DNA from: Alphaproteobacteria bacterium
GTDB taxonomy: Bacteria > Pseudomonadota > Alphaproteobacteria > Caulobacterales > Hyphomonadaceae
DNA length: 64,000 nt
Assembly (NCBI GenBank): GCA_009909065.1
Contig: JAAANZ010000027.1
Span: 27,764 to 91,763, forward strand
Direction of reading: 5' to 3'
Part shown: positions 55,355 to 64,000 of the stretch, piece by piece
How positions within the stretch are numbered: the first letter of the stretch is position 1
Layout of the letters: every line of letters starts with the position of its first letter
Notes under the pieces: generated by a model
Told to the model about the DNA's origin: nothing
The model's input: the letters and a program-made list of their open reading frames with translations, nothing else
The model's database searches: none
Made by a program: the position numbers and the translations under genes

Positions 55355-56770
55355 ATGACAGAAACCAGTTTCGACCTCATTGTCATCGGCTCGGGGCCGG
55401 GGGGTTATGTCGCCGCGATCCGGGCCTCCCAGCTCGGGATGAAGACCGCGATTGTCGAGCGTGAGGCGCTGGGCGGGGTCTGTCTCAACTGGGGCTGTAT
55501 CCCGACCAAGGCGCTCTTGCGCTCGGCCGAGGTGTTCCACCTGATGAAGACCGCCGACCAGTATGGCCTCAAGCCGGTCGAGCCCGATTTCGACATGGAA
55601 GCCATCGTCAAGCGCTCGCGCGATGTCGCCGGGCAGCTCTCGGCGGGCGTGAAACACCTGATGAAGAAGAACAAGATCACCGTGATCGAGGGCACGGCGC
55701 GGCTCGAGCCCGGCAAGCCTGCGCCGAAAGTGATCGTCGCCGGCAAGGATGGCAAGGACACCGATTACAGCGCCAATCACGTCATCCTCGCCACCGGCGC
55801 GCGCGCCCGCGCGATCCCGGAGGCGGGGCTTGAGCCGGATGGCGAGCGGATCTGGACCTATCGCGAAGCCATGGTGCCCAAGGAGTTGCCGAAAAGGCTG
55901 CTCGTCATCGGTTCCGGCGCCATCGGGATCGAGTTTGCGAGCTTCTATAATGAGCTGGGCAGCGATGTGACGGTGGTCGAGGTGATGGACCGCATCCTGC
56001 CGGTCGAGGACGCCGAAATCTCGGCCATGGCGCGCACGGAATTCGAGAAACAGGGCATCGCCATCAAGACCGACGCGCAGGTCAAGGGTCTCGAAAAGGG
56101 CAAGAACACGGTCACCGCCCAGATCGAAGCCGGCGGCAAATCCGAAACGCTCGAGGTGGACCGGGTCATCCTCGCCATCGGCATTGTCGGTAATGTGGAG
56201 AATCTCGGCCTGGAGGCGCTCGGCGTCGAAGTTGAAAAGACGCATGTGAAAGTGGACGGATTCGGGCGCACCGGCGTGCCCGGCCTTTATGCCATTGGCG
56301 ACCTGACCGGCCCGCCCTGGCTCGCGCACAAGGCCAGCCATGAGGGCACGGTCTGCGTCGAGGGGATTGCCGGCGCCAATGAGGCCCACCCCTTCGATGC
56401 GTCGAATGTGCCCGGCTGCACCTATTCCCACCCCCAGGTCGCCAGTGTCGGCCTGACCGAGGCTGAGGCGAAAGACGCGGGCCACGAAGTGAAAATCGGC
56501 AAGTTCCCGTTTGTCGGCAATGGTAAGGCGATCGCGCTCGGCGCCGGGGATGGCCTGGTCAAGACCGTGTTCGACGCCAAGACCGGCGAGCTCCTCGGCG
56601 CGCACATGATCGGCGCGGAAGTCACCGAGCTGATCCAGGGCTATGTCATCGCGCGGGAAGGGGAGCTTGTCGAGGAAGACCTGATGCACACGATCTTCCC
56701 GCACCCGACGCTCAGCGAAATGATGCATGAAAGCGTGCTCGATGCCCATGGCCGCGTGATTCACATGTAG
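55355..56770 (+). CDS. lpdA: dihydrolipoamide dehydrogenase (E3)
   Basis: A 471-residue flavoprotein disulfide reductase. FAD motif VIGSGPGGYVAAIRA at the start, the redox-active disulfide in GGVCLNWGCIPTKAL (two Cys five apart), an NAD domain with VIGSGAIGIEFASF, and the C-terminal catalytic His in HTIFPHPTLSEMMHE. It re-oxidises the lipoyl groups of the pyruvate dehydrogenase complex. ATG 55355 has GGAG six bases upstream; a GTG lies one codon before. Confidence 0.97.
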   Translation: MTETSFDLIVIGSGPGGYVAAIRASQLGMKTAIVEREALGGVCLNWGCIPTKALLRSAEVFHLMKTADQYGLKPVEPDFDMEAIVKRSRDVAGQLSAGVKHLMKKNKITVIEGTARLEPGKPAPKVIVAGKDGKDTDYSANHVILATGARARAIPEAGLEPDGERIWTYREAMVPKELPKRLLVIGSGAIGIEFASFYNELGSDVTVVEVMDRILPVEDAEISAMARTEFEKQGIAIKTDAQVKGLEKGKNTVTAQIEAGGKSETLEVDRVILAIGIVGNVENLGLEALGVEVEKTHVKVDGFGRTGVPGLYAIGDLTGPPWLAHKASHEGTVCVEGIAGANEAHPFDASNVPGCTYSHPQVASVGLTEAEAKDAGHEVKIGKFPFVGNGKAIALGAGDGLVKTVFDAKTGELLGAHMIGAEVTELIQGYVIAREGELVEEDLMHTIFPHPTLSEMMHESVLDAHGRVIHM

Positions 56771-56777
56771 CGGCGCG

Positions 56778-56852
56778 CGCAAACGGCTGGGCGCGACAGG
56801 CCGGGCCGCGCGCCTCGCATCATGAGGTTTTGATGCCTGGCCCCCGTTTGCG
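56778..56852. other. long inverted repeat after lpdA
   Basis: CGCAAACGG (56778-56786) and CCGTTTGCG (56844-56852) are perfect inverted arms 57 bases apart, and between them CCTC-GCATCAT-GAGG is followed by four T. This may be the terminator of the pdh-lpd transcript before mscS. Confidence 0.4.
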
Positions 56853-56953
56853 GCGCTTCCCGCCGCACCCGGACAATCGACAGCTGCAGTCTCTTGCCCT
56901 AAGCGACGCGGTCAGGTTTTCGCGGCTTGGGCGTGTGATCGTGGAGAGCGGGT

Positions 56954-58477
56954 TTGGAGAATGAAGGCGAGACGATCCTGAAGGAGTGTATCCTTCGCGA
57001 CGGCGCGGAGTATTGCCGCCCGGTGTCGCCGCAGACGCCAGCGGGCAACGGCGCGGACGAGGCCGCGAGTGTGCCGCCGGGCGAAGCGCGCGGGCCGGGC
57101 CTGTTCGACTGGGCCGATCCGATCCTGGCCGACCCGCTCGGCTGGGCGCGCGAACATGTGCTCAGCTTCGAGGTGCTCCTGCCCATCGGCATACAGGTCG
57201 GCGCGATCGCCGCAGCGATGCTGTTGGGCGCCATCATTGCCGGGCCGTTGCGCCGGCTGGTGCGCCAGGGCCTGGCCCGCCTGCCGCAGAATCTTCAGGA
57301 TGTGATCGGCGATGTCGCCCCGCGCCTCGTCCGGCCGGCTCTCACTCTCGCGCTGTTCTATCTCGGCCAGGTGATCCTGCAGTCGACAGGCCATGACGCG
57401 ACCCTTGTGCGGGTGGCCTTTTCCCTGTCGGTCGCCTTCCTGATCATCACGCTGGCCGGCACTTTCCTGCCCGAGGCGCTGAGGAAACCCGCGCTCTATA
57501 TCGCGCTTATCGTGGCCGGCATGAATGCGTTCGGCGTGCTCGATGATTTCATCGCCTGGACCTATACGATCGGCCCGCCCTTTGGCGGGCGACGGATCAA
57601 CCCGCCTTTCGTGCTGCAGGCGATCCTGACGGCGGGCATCTTCCTCTGGGCGGCCAACTGGCTGTCGAAACGCCTGAAGACGCGCGTGGAGACGCTGCCA
57701 AAGGTCGAGCCGAGCCTGCGGATCCTGATCACCAATGCCCTGCAGGTCGGCCTGTTCTTTGCCGCGGCCGTTCTCACGCTGGCGGGGCTCGGCATTCCGC
57801 TGTCGGGGCTGGCTGTGCTTGGCGGTGCGATCGGCGTCGGCCTCGGCTTCGGGATGCAGCAGATCGTGGCGAATTTCATCTCCGGCGTGATCCTGCTCAC
57901 CGACCGTTCGATCAAGCCTGATGACGTGATCGAGGTGGAGGGCAGTTACGGCGTCGTGAAATCGCTGGGCCTGCGCTATGCTTCGGTCATTACGCGCGAC
58001 GGCAAGGAGCACCTGATCCCGAATGAGCAGCTGATCACCGACCGCGTCATCAACTGGAGCTATTCCAACAAGCAGGTGCGCATCAAGCGCCGCCTGCGCG
58101 TGGAATACGAGACGGACCTGAAAATGGCCTGCCGGCTCGTCGTCGAAGGCGCCGAGATGACCGAGCGCGTTCTGGAAGAGCCCGCGCCGAAATGCCTGGT
58201 CATGGAATTCGGCGAGGAAGCGGTCGAGATCGAGGCGCGCTTCTGGATCCAGGACCCGCAGAACGGGGTGAACAATGTCGGTTCGGAAGTGATGCTGAAT
58301 GTCTGGGACCGGTTCCAGGCCCATGGTATCGACATCCCGCTGCGCCACGAGGATGTGCTGATCACGCCGGGATCGACTCTCAAGGTCGAGATGGTCCGGC
58401 CGGGCCGCACCGACGGAGCCGCGCGCACGGTCGAACTGGTCTCACCCGAAAAGGAAAACCGCGGCGAGAATGAGTAG
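56954..58477 (+). CDS. MscS-family mechanosensitive ion channel
   Basis: A 507-residue inner-membrane channel. After a polar N-terminus come at least five membrane helices (from residue 75), then the pore helix and beta-domain of MscS: LGGAIGVGLGFGMQQIVANFISGVILLTDRSIKPDDVIEVEG, and IPNEQLITDRVINWSYSN. It should release solutes on hypo-osmotic shock. The start is TTG with GGAG seven bases upstream; no ATG in frame is near. Larger than E. coli MscS, resembling the YbdG/MscM-size class. Confidence 0.92.
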   Translation: MENEGETILKECILRDGAEYCRPVSPQTPAGNGADEAASVPPGEARGPGLFDWADPILADPLGWAREHVLSFEVLLPIGIQVGAIAAAMLLGAIIAGPLRRLVRQGLARLPQNLQDVIGDVAPRLVRPALTLALFYLGQVILQSTGHDATLVRVAFSLSVAFLIITLAGTFLPEALRKPALYIALIVAGMNAFGVLDDFIAWTYTIGPPFGGRRINPPFVLQAILTAGIFLWAANWLSKRLKTRVETLPKVEPSLRILITNALQVGLFFAAAVLTLAGLGIPLSGLAVLGGAIGVGLGFGMQQIVANFISGVILLTDRSIKPDDVIEVEGSYGVVKSLGLRYASVITRDGKEHLIPNEQLITDRVINWSYSNKQVRIKRRLRVEYETDLKMACRLVVEGAEMTERVLEEPAPKCLVMEFGEEAVEIEARFWIQDPQNGVNNVGSEVMLNVWDRFQAHGIDIPLRHEDVLITPGSTLKVEMVRPGRTDGAARTVELVSPEKENRGENE

Positions 58478-58806
58478 CGCCAGGATCCGTCCGCCCGGCG
58501 GGTTGCGCGCAAAATCATGACCAGCCAGCCATGCGTCGCCCCCTATAACCGGATCGGGAGCGAAGGCAACGGGCGCTTGAGTGCCTGTCAAAACTGGCAA
58601 GTCGCTGACGGGCATGGACCCGCGCGTGACCTTACGGAAGTCTTAATTGCGCCTCAATCGATAAGGTGTTAACCTTGGGTTATAGAGACGGGTCGTGCAA
58701 CGCTAGGTTTGCAACCGGCTGATCGGTCAGCATGCGAGCAACCGGTCCGAAGCGGCGTCTATGGTGATGTCCGCGCGCCCGCTCCGAACCCGGAGGAGGA
58801 AACATC
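58478..58806. other. control region upstream of the aldehyde dehydrogenase gene
   Basis: About 330 bases without a gene. CCGCCCGGCGGG near 58490 is a short GC palindrome that may end the mscS message. Further on are AT-richer bases (58620-58690) with TTAATT and TTAACC elements and GGTTATAGAG, a likely promoter area, and a repeated GCAACCGG (near 58710 and 58738). A strong GGAGGAGGAAA ribosome site precedes the dehydrogenase ATG. No sigma-54 element is apparent. Confidence 0.4.
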
Positions 58807-60330
58807 ATGGCTGATACACTTCACACAACGTCGATCGATACCCAGTCGCCCTTCAAGGCGCGATACGACAATTTCATTGGCGGTCAGTTCACGCCTCCCG
58901 CGGACGGGCAATATTACGGGAATGTCACACCGATCACCGGCGAGGTTGTGTGCGAGATTGCGCGTTCGGGCGCCGCCGATGTCGAGCTTGCACTCGATGC
59001 TGCGCATGCAGCAAGGGCGGCCTGGGGCAATACCCCGCCGGCCGAGCGCGCGAATATTCTTTTGAAGATCGCCGACCGGATCGAGGAAAACCTCGACCTG
59101 ATCGCCAAGGCCGAGACCTGGGACAATGGCAAGCCGATCCGCGAGACGAGCGCGGCGGACATTCCTCTTTCAGCCGATCATTTCCGCTATTTCGCCGGTG
59201 TCCTGCGCGGCCAGGAAGGCACCATGTCGCAGCTCGACAATGATACGGTCGCCTATCACTATCATGAGCCACTTGGCGTGGTGGGCCAGATTATCCCGTG
59301 GAATTTCTCGATCCTGATGGCGGCCTGGAAGCTCGCCCCGGCCTTGGCCGCCGGCAATTGCGTGATCCTGAAGCCGGCCGAGCAGACCCCGGCCGCGATC
59401 ATGGTGCTGGCCGAAATGATCGGCGATCTCCTGCCCGATGGCGTGCTGAACATCGTCAACGGCTATGGTGCTGAAGTCGGGGCCCCGCTGGCGAAATCGC
59501 CGCGCATCGCCAAGATCGCTTTTACCGGCTCGACACAGACGGGCCGGATGATCATGCAGTATGCCACCGAGAATCTCATCCCGGTCACACTCGAGCTGGG
59601 TGGCAAGAGCCCGAATATCTTCTTTTCCGATATCATGGCCAAGGATGACGCGTTCCTTGACAAGGCGGTGGAGGGCTTTGTCCTGTTCGCTTTCAATCAG
59701 GGCGAAGTCTGCACCTGTCCTTCCCGCGCTCTGATCAGCGAAGATATCTATGAACCCTTCATGGAGCGAGCGATCGCGCGGGTGAAAGCGATCAAGCAGG
59801 GCGATCCACGCGATCCGGAGACCATGGTCGGGGCCCAGGTCAGCGCCGAACAGCAGGAAAAGATCCTCTCCTATTTCCAGATCGGGGCCCAGGAGGGGGC
59901 AGAGGTGCTGACCGGCGGCGGAACGGCTCAGGTCTCCGACTATCTGTCAGGGGGATATTATATCGAGCCGACCATCCTGCGCGGGCATAACAAGATGCGT
60001 GTGTTCCAGGAGGAGATTTTCGGTCCCGTGGTCTCGGTCACGACGTTCGGAAGCTCTGAAGAAGCGCTCGAGATCGCCAATGACACGATGTACGGCCTGG
60101 GCGCCGGTGTCTGGTCGCGCGACATGAACACCTGCTATCGCTTCGGTCGCGGCATCGAGGCGGGCCGTGTCTGGGTGAACAACTATCACGCCTATCCCGC
60201 ACATGCGGCCTTTGGTGGCTACAAGCAATCGGGAATCGGGCGGGAGAACCACAAGATGATGCTCGACCATTATCAGCAGACCAAGAACATGCTGGTCAGC
60301 TATAATCCGGACAAGCTCGGACTTTTCTAA
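58807..60330 (+). CDS. NAD-dependent acetaldehyde/aldehyde dehydrogenase
   Basis: A 507-residue ALDH. Conserved elements: [38 protein letters not shown], catalytic Glu in LELGGKSPN and the nucleophile Cys in [11 protein letters not shown], then [13 protein letters not shown] and [17 protein letters not shown]. The sequence is of the ExaC/AldB acetaldehyde dehydrogenase type. It precedes the alcohol dehydrogenase gene, so together they turn ethanol or another primary alcohol into the acid. Strong ribosome site GGAGGAGG upstream. Confidence 0.94.
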   Translation: MADTLHTTSIDTQSPFKARYDNFIGGQFTPPADGQYYGNVTPITGEVVCEIARSGAADVELALDAAHAARAAWGNTPPAERANILLKIADRIEENLDLIAKAETWDNGKPIRETSAADIPLSADHFRYFAGVLRGQEGTMSQLDNDTVAYHYHEPLGVVGQIIPWNFSILMAAWKLAPALAAGNCVILKPAEQTPAAIMVLAEMIGDLLPDGVLNIVNGYGAEVGAPLAKSPRIAKIAFTGSTQTGRMIMQYATENLIPVTLELGGKSPNIFFSDIMAKDDAFLDKAVEGFVLFAFNQGEVCTCPSRALISEDIYEPFMERAIARVKAIKQGDPRDPETMVGAQVSAEQQEKILSYFQIGAQEGAEVLTGGGTAQVSDYLSGGYYIEPTILRGHNKMRVFQEEIFGPVVSVTTFGSSEEALEIANDTMYGLGAGVWSRDMNTCYRFGRGIEAGRVWVNNYHAYPAHAAFGGYKQSGIGRENHKMMLDHYQQTKNMLVSYNPDKLGLF

Positions 60331-60489
60331 GTCCGCTTGAGGCGTCCCCACAGGACGGGGAAGTCCTCTCGAAACTGCTATCGCCTGGCTCGTCATCACC
60401 GACATACGCGTCGTCACCCGAAGATCGGCAAGACGCGGATCTGGTTGACAGGTCAGGCAAATCAGACGCTTGAAGAAAGGAACGCGACA

Positions 60490-61524
60490 ATGTCGGAAAC
60501 AATGAAAGCAGCCGTGGTCGGAGAATTCGGCGCCCCTCTCCGGATCGAAGAAGCACCGATCCCGGAGGTCGAACCGGGCATGATCCAGGTCGCCATTCAG
60601 GCCTCGGGCGTTTGCCACACCGACCTGCACGCTGCCGAAGGCGATTGGCCGGTCAAGCCCCAGCCGCCGTTTATCCCCGGCCATGAAGGGGTCGGGTTCG
60701 TCTCCGCCGTGGGCAAGGGTGTCACCAATGTGAAAGAGGGCGATCGTGTCGGTGTGCCCTGGCTTTATACCGCCTGCGGCTGTTGCCGTCATTGCCTCGG
60801 CGGCTGGGAGACGCTCTGCGAGAGCCAGGAGAACACCGGGTATTCGGTGAATGGCGGATTCGCGGATTACGTGTTGGCCGATCCCAACTATATCGGACAC
60901 GTGCCCGACAATGTCGATTTCAACGAAATCGCGCCGGTTCTTTGCGCCGGTGTCACCGTTTACAAGGGCCTGAAGATGACCGATGCCCGTCCGGGGGATA
61001 CGGTTGCCATTTCGGGGATCGGCGGGCTCGGGCACATGGCGGTGCAATACGCCGTCGCCATGGGTTTCGACGTTGTCGCAGTCGATATTGACGATGCCAA
61101 GCTCGACCTCGCCCGGCGGCTCGGGGCGAAGCTGACCGTGAACGCCCGAACCAGCGAGGATCCGGCTGGAGAGGTCAAACGCGAAACAGGCGGCGGTGTT
61201 CAGGGCATCCTTGTGACGGCGGTCAGTGAGAAGGCTTTCGAGCAGGCTATCGGCATGGTCGATCGCGGCGGCACGGTTGCGCTCAACGGGCTGCCGCCAG
61301 GTGACTTTCCGCTCAACATTTTCGGTATGGTGCTCAATGGCGTCACCGTACGTGGCTCGATCGTGGGCACGCGGCTCGATCTTCAGCAATCGCTCGATTT
61401 CGCGAGTGCGGGCAAGGTGAAGGCAACTGTCGAGACGGCGGCTCTGGACGAGATCAACACGATTTTCGACCGGATGAGAGAAGGCAAGATCGAAGGCCGG
61501 ATGGTCATGGATCTGTCGGCCTGA
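60490..61524 (+). CDS. adhP: zinc-dependent alcohol dehydrogenase, AdhP-like
   Basis: A 344-residue medium-chain zinc dehydrogenase. Catalytic zinc ligands: Cys in GVCHTDLHAAEGDWP, His-Glu in GHEGVGFV, Cys later in VLCAGVTVYKGL; structural zinc cysteines CGCCRHCLGGWETLC. NAD motif GIGGLGHMAVQYA. It oxidises primary alcohols such as ethanol. The ATG at 60490 has AAAGGA upstream; a longer frame from 60337 lacks homology. It lies 160 bases after the aldehyde dehydrogenase and probably shares its promoter. Confidence 0.95.
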   Translation: MSETMKAAVVGEFGAPLRIEEAPIPEVEPGMIQVAIQASGVCHTDLHAAEGDWPVKPQPPFIPGHEGVGFVSAVGKGVTNVKEGDRVGVPWLYTACGCCRHCLGGWETLCESQENTGYSVNGGFADYVLADPNYIGHVPDNVDFNEIAPVLCAGVTVYKGLKMTDARPGDTVAISGIGGLGHMAVQYAVAMGFDVVAVDIDDAKLDLARRLGAKLTVNARTSEDPAGEVKRETGGGVQGILVTAVSEKAFEQAIGMVDRGGTVALNGLPPGDFPLNIFGMVLNGVTVRGSIVGTRLDLQQSLDFASAGKVKATVETAALDEINTIFDRMREGKIEGRMVMDLSA

Positions 61525-62093
61525 TCTGATTGCTGCGATCGGCTCGAATTCCATCCGGGCCGACCGCCAAGCCCCTGTCGAAAATGGCTCTGCCCTTTCT
61601 GGCAGAGTGATGGGCGGGCTGGCTTTCAATGCCATTACGGCTGAACGGCATGGCGGCCGGGTTCCGACCCGGTCGTGATGCCGCGATTACGGGTCGGCTG
61701 ATCCTGTCAACGTCTTCAGCAATCTGGGCGGTCATGAAAACGGCCGATGCATCAGTTTTGCATTTCATCCAGACCGTTGTTTCAAGCGCTGCCAGGCGAC
61801 GTGAGCGCCGTTTCGCGCAGCAGACACGCTTAAAGCGGCGCGTTCTCAATGGGAATCAACGTGCCGCTTCAACTCCTTGGTTTTACGCGCTTCCGGACGG
61901 CAAACCGGTGCCCACTTCGCCTGGAAGCGCTTCAGGGCGTTTTCCGATCCACTCAAGAGCGGCGCTTCATATGTTTGTTTTTTGCGCAAGTCTGCGTTCG
62001 CAATCGATTCCGATGGTTCCGGACTTGTTTTAAGACCGGACCTTAAGCGACGCTTTGGGTCATCCGAGAATGCGCGGCCTCCGGGGGGCGGGT
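61525..62093. other. non-coding region with palindromic repeats
   Basis: About 570 bases between the alcohol dehydrogenase and the convergent nitroreductase. It contains a hairpin-rich repeat at 61833-61930 and, at 61934-61946, the 13-mer AGGGCGTTTTCCG identical to the left end of the inverted-repeat element at 30418-30430. Open frames in it show no coding character. Confidence 0.5.
61833..61930. repeat. two-hairpin intergenic repeat
   Basis: AAGCGGCGCGTT (61833-61844) pairs with AACGTGCCGCTT (61858-61869) at 11 of 12 positions. GCGCTTCC (61887-61894) pairs perfectly with GGAAGCGC (61923-61930). The run between them, including CTTCCGGACGGCAAACCGG, resembles a dispersed palindromic repeat I remember from intergenic regions of many alphaproteobacteria; this recall is not verified here. 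Confidence 0.5.
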
Positions 62094-62783
62094 TCAGCTT
62101 ACAGGCTCTTCGGCGAATCCGACAAAGGTCGCCGCCTCATCGACGGGTTTGCGCCGGGAGACGACGGCATTGGCCGGGAAGGTCTCATCGGGCCAGCCCA
62201 TGGCCACACAGGTCTGGATCACCTTGTCATCGGGGATCTTCGCATGTTCCCGCACGACCGGGCTCTGCATGATGCCCTGTGAATTGATCACGCATCCCAG
62301 CCCCTTCGACCAGGCCGTGTTGACGAGGCAGTTGACCACGCCGCCACAGTCGAAGGGCGCAATATCATCGCCCAACAGGTCGCGGTCATAGGTCACGACG
62401 ATGGAGACCGGCGCGTCGAACTGGCGAAACCCGCGCAGCACCCAGTCCTGGCGCGCCTGCTTATCCTCGCGCGCTATGCCCATCGCGCCGAACAACTGCT
62501 TGGCAATCTCGACCTGGCGCTCGCGATGGACGCCATGATAACCGGGGCCGCGGCGAAACTCGCGGCTGTCGGGCACGCCGGCGAGGTTGCGCTCGACATT
62601 GCCCTCGCGGATCCGGTCGAGCACGTCACCGGTGACCACGAAGAAATGCCAGGGCTGGGTGTTCATGGATGTCGGCGCGCGCATGGCGATTTCGAGGATC
62701 TCGGCGATGAGCTCGCGGCGCACCGGTTTGTCGAGAAATCCGCGAATGCTGCGCCGGCTGCGCACCACTTGTTCAAACTCCAA
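62094..62783 (-). CDS. nitroreductase family protein
   Basis: A 229-residue FMN-dependent nitroreductase-fold protein. RSRRSIRGFLDKPV near the start is the FMN phosphate-binding motif, followed by APTSMNTQPWHFFVVTG, and GLGCVINSQGIM and CVAMGWPDE in the C-terminal half. It reduces nitro- or quinone-type compounds with NAD(P)H. No ATG fits; a TTG at 62783 with GGAGG seven bases upstream begins the homology. Upstream on the same strand is the nuclease gene. Confidence 0.9.
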   Translation of the reverse strand: MEFEQVVRSRRSIRGFLDKPVRRELIAEILEIAMRAPTSMNTQPWHFFVVTGDVLDRIREGNVERNLAGVPDSREFRRGPGYHGVHRERQVEIAKQLFGAMGIAREDKQARQDWVLRGFRQFDAPVSIVVTYDRDLLGDDIAPFDCGGVVNCLVNTAWSKGLGCVINSQGIMQSPVVREHAKIPDDKVIQTCVAMGWPDETFPANAVVSRRKPVDEAATFVGFAEEPVS

Positions 62784-62874
62784 TGCCTGTCCTCCCTTCG
62801 GCCTGTCATGCGCGAAGGCTAGGCGGGCCGGGCGGGGGTCACAATCCATCACTCTAGGGAAAGGCCGGCGGCGC

Positions 62875-63573
62875 CTATCGCTTCGCGATGCGCCAGCCGG
62901 CCTTGCGCGCATTCTCCGCAGAGCAGAACCAGCGCTCGCCATTGTCTTCATTGATGCGTGTGCGGTGATAGTCGCGCTGGCCGGGCATGTGGAAAATGTG
63001 TTCTCCCGAACGTGAGATATTGCCCTTGATGACGCAGTCGGCCGGGGGCGGAGCCGGTGCTGGGCGGGCCCTGCGTTCCGCGCGCCGGCGCGCGCGATAA
63101 TCGTGCGGGCGCTCGAACCGGCTGCGCCACAGGGCGAGCCCCGCAGTGCGCGCGGCCCATTCATCGGGCAGATAATCAAGCGAATAGCGCCGGTAGGCCA
63201 CCGCCCAGCCATTCCGGACCATGCGGGCGTTTATATCCTGCCCGCCAATCCGGCAGACCGACACAAACCGCTTGCGGTCCATGTCGCGCACCTCGCAGGT
63301 CAGAACACGGCCGCGGGTGAGCCGCGCCAGCGCCGTTCGGGAGGCGCGCCCGCATTTCCACGGTTCGCCTTCAATCATGCAGGTCTGAGCTGATTCCGGG
63401 GCATCAATGCCGAAAAGCCGGATACGCTTGTCGCCCATGCGCAGGCTGTCGCCATCCGTGGCGCGGGCCGGGCCGACAAGGATGTCTCCCCGGCTGGCGA
63501 CGGTTTCCGTGGGCTTTGCAACCTGGGTGACAAGCCCGACAAGAGCGGCGGCGGTGATGACGAGAAGTTTCAT
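62875..63573 (-). CDS. secreted thermonuclease (SNase-like) protein
   Basis: A 232-residue protein with an N-terminal signal-type helix (MKLLVITAAALVGLVTQVA). The SNase core runs from about residue 30: ATDGDSLRMGDKRIRLFGIDAPES, then GRVLTCEVRDMDRKRFVSVC and NGWAVAYRRYS, the usual catalytic Asp/Arg/Glu pattern. The C-terminal 75 residues (PADCVIKGNISRSGEHIFHMPGQRDY ... WFCSAENARKAGWR) form the cysteine-containing extension common to alphaproteobacterial members. Likely degrades extracellular or periplasmic nucleic acid. ATG 63573 preferred over an in-frame start at 63597. Confidence 0.88.
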   Translation of the reverse strand: MKLLVITAAALVGLVTQVAKPTETVASRGDILVGPARATDGDSLRMGDKRIRLFGIDAPESAQTCMIEGEPWKCGRASRTALARLTRGRVLTCEVRDMDRKRFVSVCRIGGQDINARMVRNGWAVAYRRYSLDYLPDEWAARTAGLALWRSRFERPHDYRARRRAERRARPAPAPPPADCVIKGNISRSGEHIFHMPGQRDYHRTRINEDNGERWFCSAENARKAGWRIAKR

Positions 63574-63677
63574 GAGGCCAGCGCCAGACTGGACCAATTA
63601 AGTTCAAGTATGCAACTTAAAGTTTATTTTCTAAAGCCATCAGCGCTATGCGCCCTGTCCACGCAGCCCCGTCACCC

Positions 63678-63694
63678 CCCGCTTCATGCGGGGA
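63678..63694. repeat. short palindrome CCCCGC-TTCAT-GCGGGG
   Basis: Perfect 6-bp hairpin in the 213-base gap between the nuclease promoter side and the end of nadE. It is the first of two palindromes here and may act as a terminator for nadE (minus strand). Confidence 0.5.
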
Positions 63695-63740
63695 GGTCCA
63701 GCTTATACTTCCGCGCCCGGCCCGCTCTCCCCAGGCTGGA

Positions 63741-63763
63741 TGGCCCGGATGAACCGGGCCATG
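63741..63763. repeat. palindrome ATGGCCCGG-ATGAA-CCGGGCCAT
   Basis: A perfect 9-bp stem with a 5-base loop, 24 bases after the nadE stop on the minus strand. Palindromes of this type (ATGGCCCGG) are frequent between alphaproteobacterial genes by my recollection; here it is well placed to end the nadE transcript. Confidence 0.6.
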
Positions 63764-63786
63764 ACGGGGGGTATGGATGCGTTCGC

Positions 63787-64000
63787 TCAATCGTCGCGAA
63801 ATCGGTTCGTGATCGGGTAGCGCCGGTCGCGGCCGAAATTGCGGGTGCCGACCTTGATGCCGGGCGGAGCCTGGCGGCGCTTGTATTCGGCGATATAGAG
63901 CAGGTGCTCGATCCGCCGCACGGTGGCTGCGTCATGGCCGCGCGCGATGATCTCGTCGATATCGGCCTCCTCATCGACAAGGCCGCGCAGGATACCGTCC
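63787..64000 (-). CDS. nadE: NAD+ synthetase, C-terminal end (partial)
   Basis: The frame enters from the right edge and ends at TGA 63789-63787; 71 codons are visible. It contains the typical ending of glutamine-dependent NAD+ synthetase: RGHDAATVRRIEHLLYIAEY, then KRRQAPPGIKVGTRNFGRDR and YPITNRFRDD. The enzyme makes NAD+ from deamido-NAD+ in the cytoplasm. The catalytic and glutaminase domains are outside the window. Confidence 0.93.
   Translation of the reverse strand, partial: DGILRGLVDEEADIDEIIARGHDAATVRRIEHLLYIAEYKRRQAPPGIKVGTRNFGRDRRYPITNRFRDD

Noticed and set aside
55238..58348. Long minus-strand frames opposite lpdA and mscS
   Set aside because: Both sense genes are complete and motif-rich; the antisense products are His/Asp/Arg-rich mirrors.
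58630..58680. TTAA-N7-TCAA and TTAACC words before the aldehyde dehydrogenase as CtrA sites
   Set aside because: Only half-sites or one-mismatch matches in an AT-richer stretch; not enough to claim CtrA control.
59947..61635. 562-codon minus-strand frame across the aldehyde and alcohol dehydrogenases
   Set aside because: It spans two convincing plus-strand genes and their ribosome sites; no homology.

Overview
The window is GC-rich, tightly packed bacterial chromosome, almost certainly from an alphaproteobacterium. The evidence is the gene content and order: a very large NAD-specific glutamate dehydrogenase, an infC/rpmI/rplT/pheS/pheT run, a complete ybgC-tolQRAB-pal-cpoB-tilS-ftsH cluster, an eno-ftsB-pdh-lpd block whose PdhB carries its own lipoyl domain, and a mesaconyl-CoA (2-methylfumaryl-CoA) hydratase of the ethylmalonyl-CoA pathway. 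Gene style suggests the marine Maricaulales/Hyphomonadaceae side of the class, but that is a guess. I saw no rRNA, tRNA, CRISPR array, complete insertion sequence or prophage.

Layout. 1-6.4 kb: end of glutamate dehydrogenase, a sterol-desaturase-type hydroxylase, a membrane-anchored M20 peptidase, a GT39-type glycosyltransferase broken by a frameshift, and a voltage-gated-type K+ channel. 6.4-14.2 kb (minus strand): two glycosyltransferases, then infC with an ATA start codon, an I78-type inhibitor lipoprotein, rpmI, rplT, pheS, pheT. 14.2-24.1 kb (plus): the Tol-Pal envelope machine, tilS, ftsH and a lipoprotein. 24.0-26.4 kb: a truncated MmcQ/YjbR-like gene, a beta-lactamase-fold hydrolase and a divergent TetR regulator.

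26.4-28.4 kb is a compositionally different island that looks like the debris of a polymorphic-toxin (Rhs-tip-like) locus: an uncatalogued C-terminal fragment, a second related gene whose best start codon is followed by an in-frame TGA, and an intact lipoprotein. 28.4-32.8 kb holds an alkaline phosphatase lipoprotein and a large metallophosphoesterase lipoprotein, convergent, separated by a 320-bp inverted-repeat (MITE-like) element. Both genes, and an orphan PstS-type lipoprotein at 39.2 kb, have convincing Pho-box-like sites, so the three probably form a phosphate-starvation set.

32.9-47.5 kb: N-acyl-D-amino-acid deacylase, dapF, a duplicated jelly-roll secreted protein, mesaconyl-CoA hydratase, PstS-like protein, then a catabolic group (SDR, GMC oxidoreductase, SDR, SDR, Baeyer-Villiger monooxygenase) interrupted by a DUF559 nuclease bracketed by identical palindromes. 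47.6-56.8 kb: eno, ftsB and the pyruvate dehydrogenase genes pdhA, pdhB, pdhC, lpdA, with MAPEG, Uma2, DUF5076 and two tandemly duplicated coiled-coil genes inserted. 56.9-64 kb: an MscS channel, an aldehyde/alcohol dehydrogenase pair, a structured repeat region, nitroreductase, a secreted nuclease and the end of nadE.
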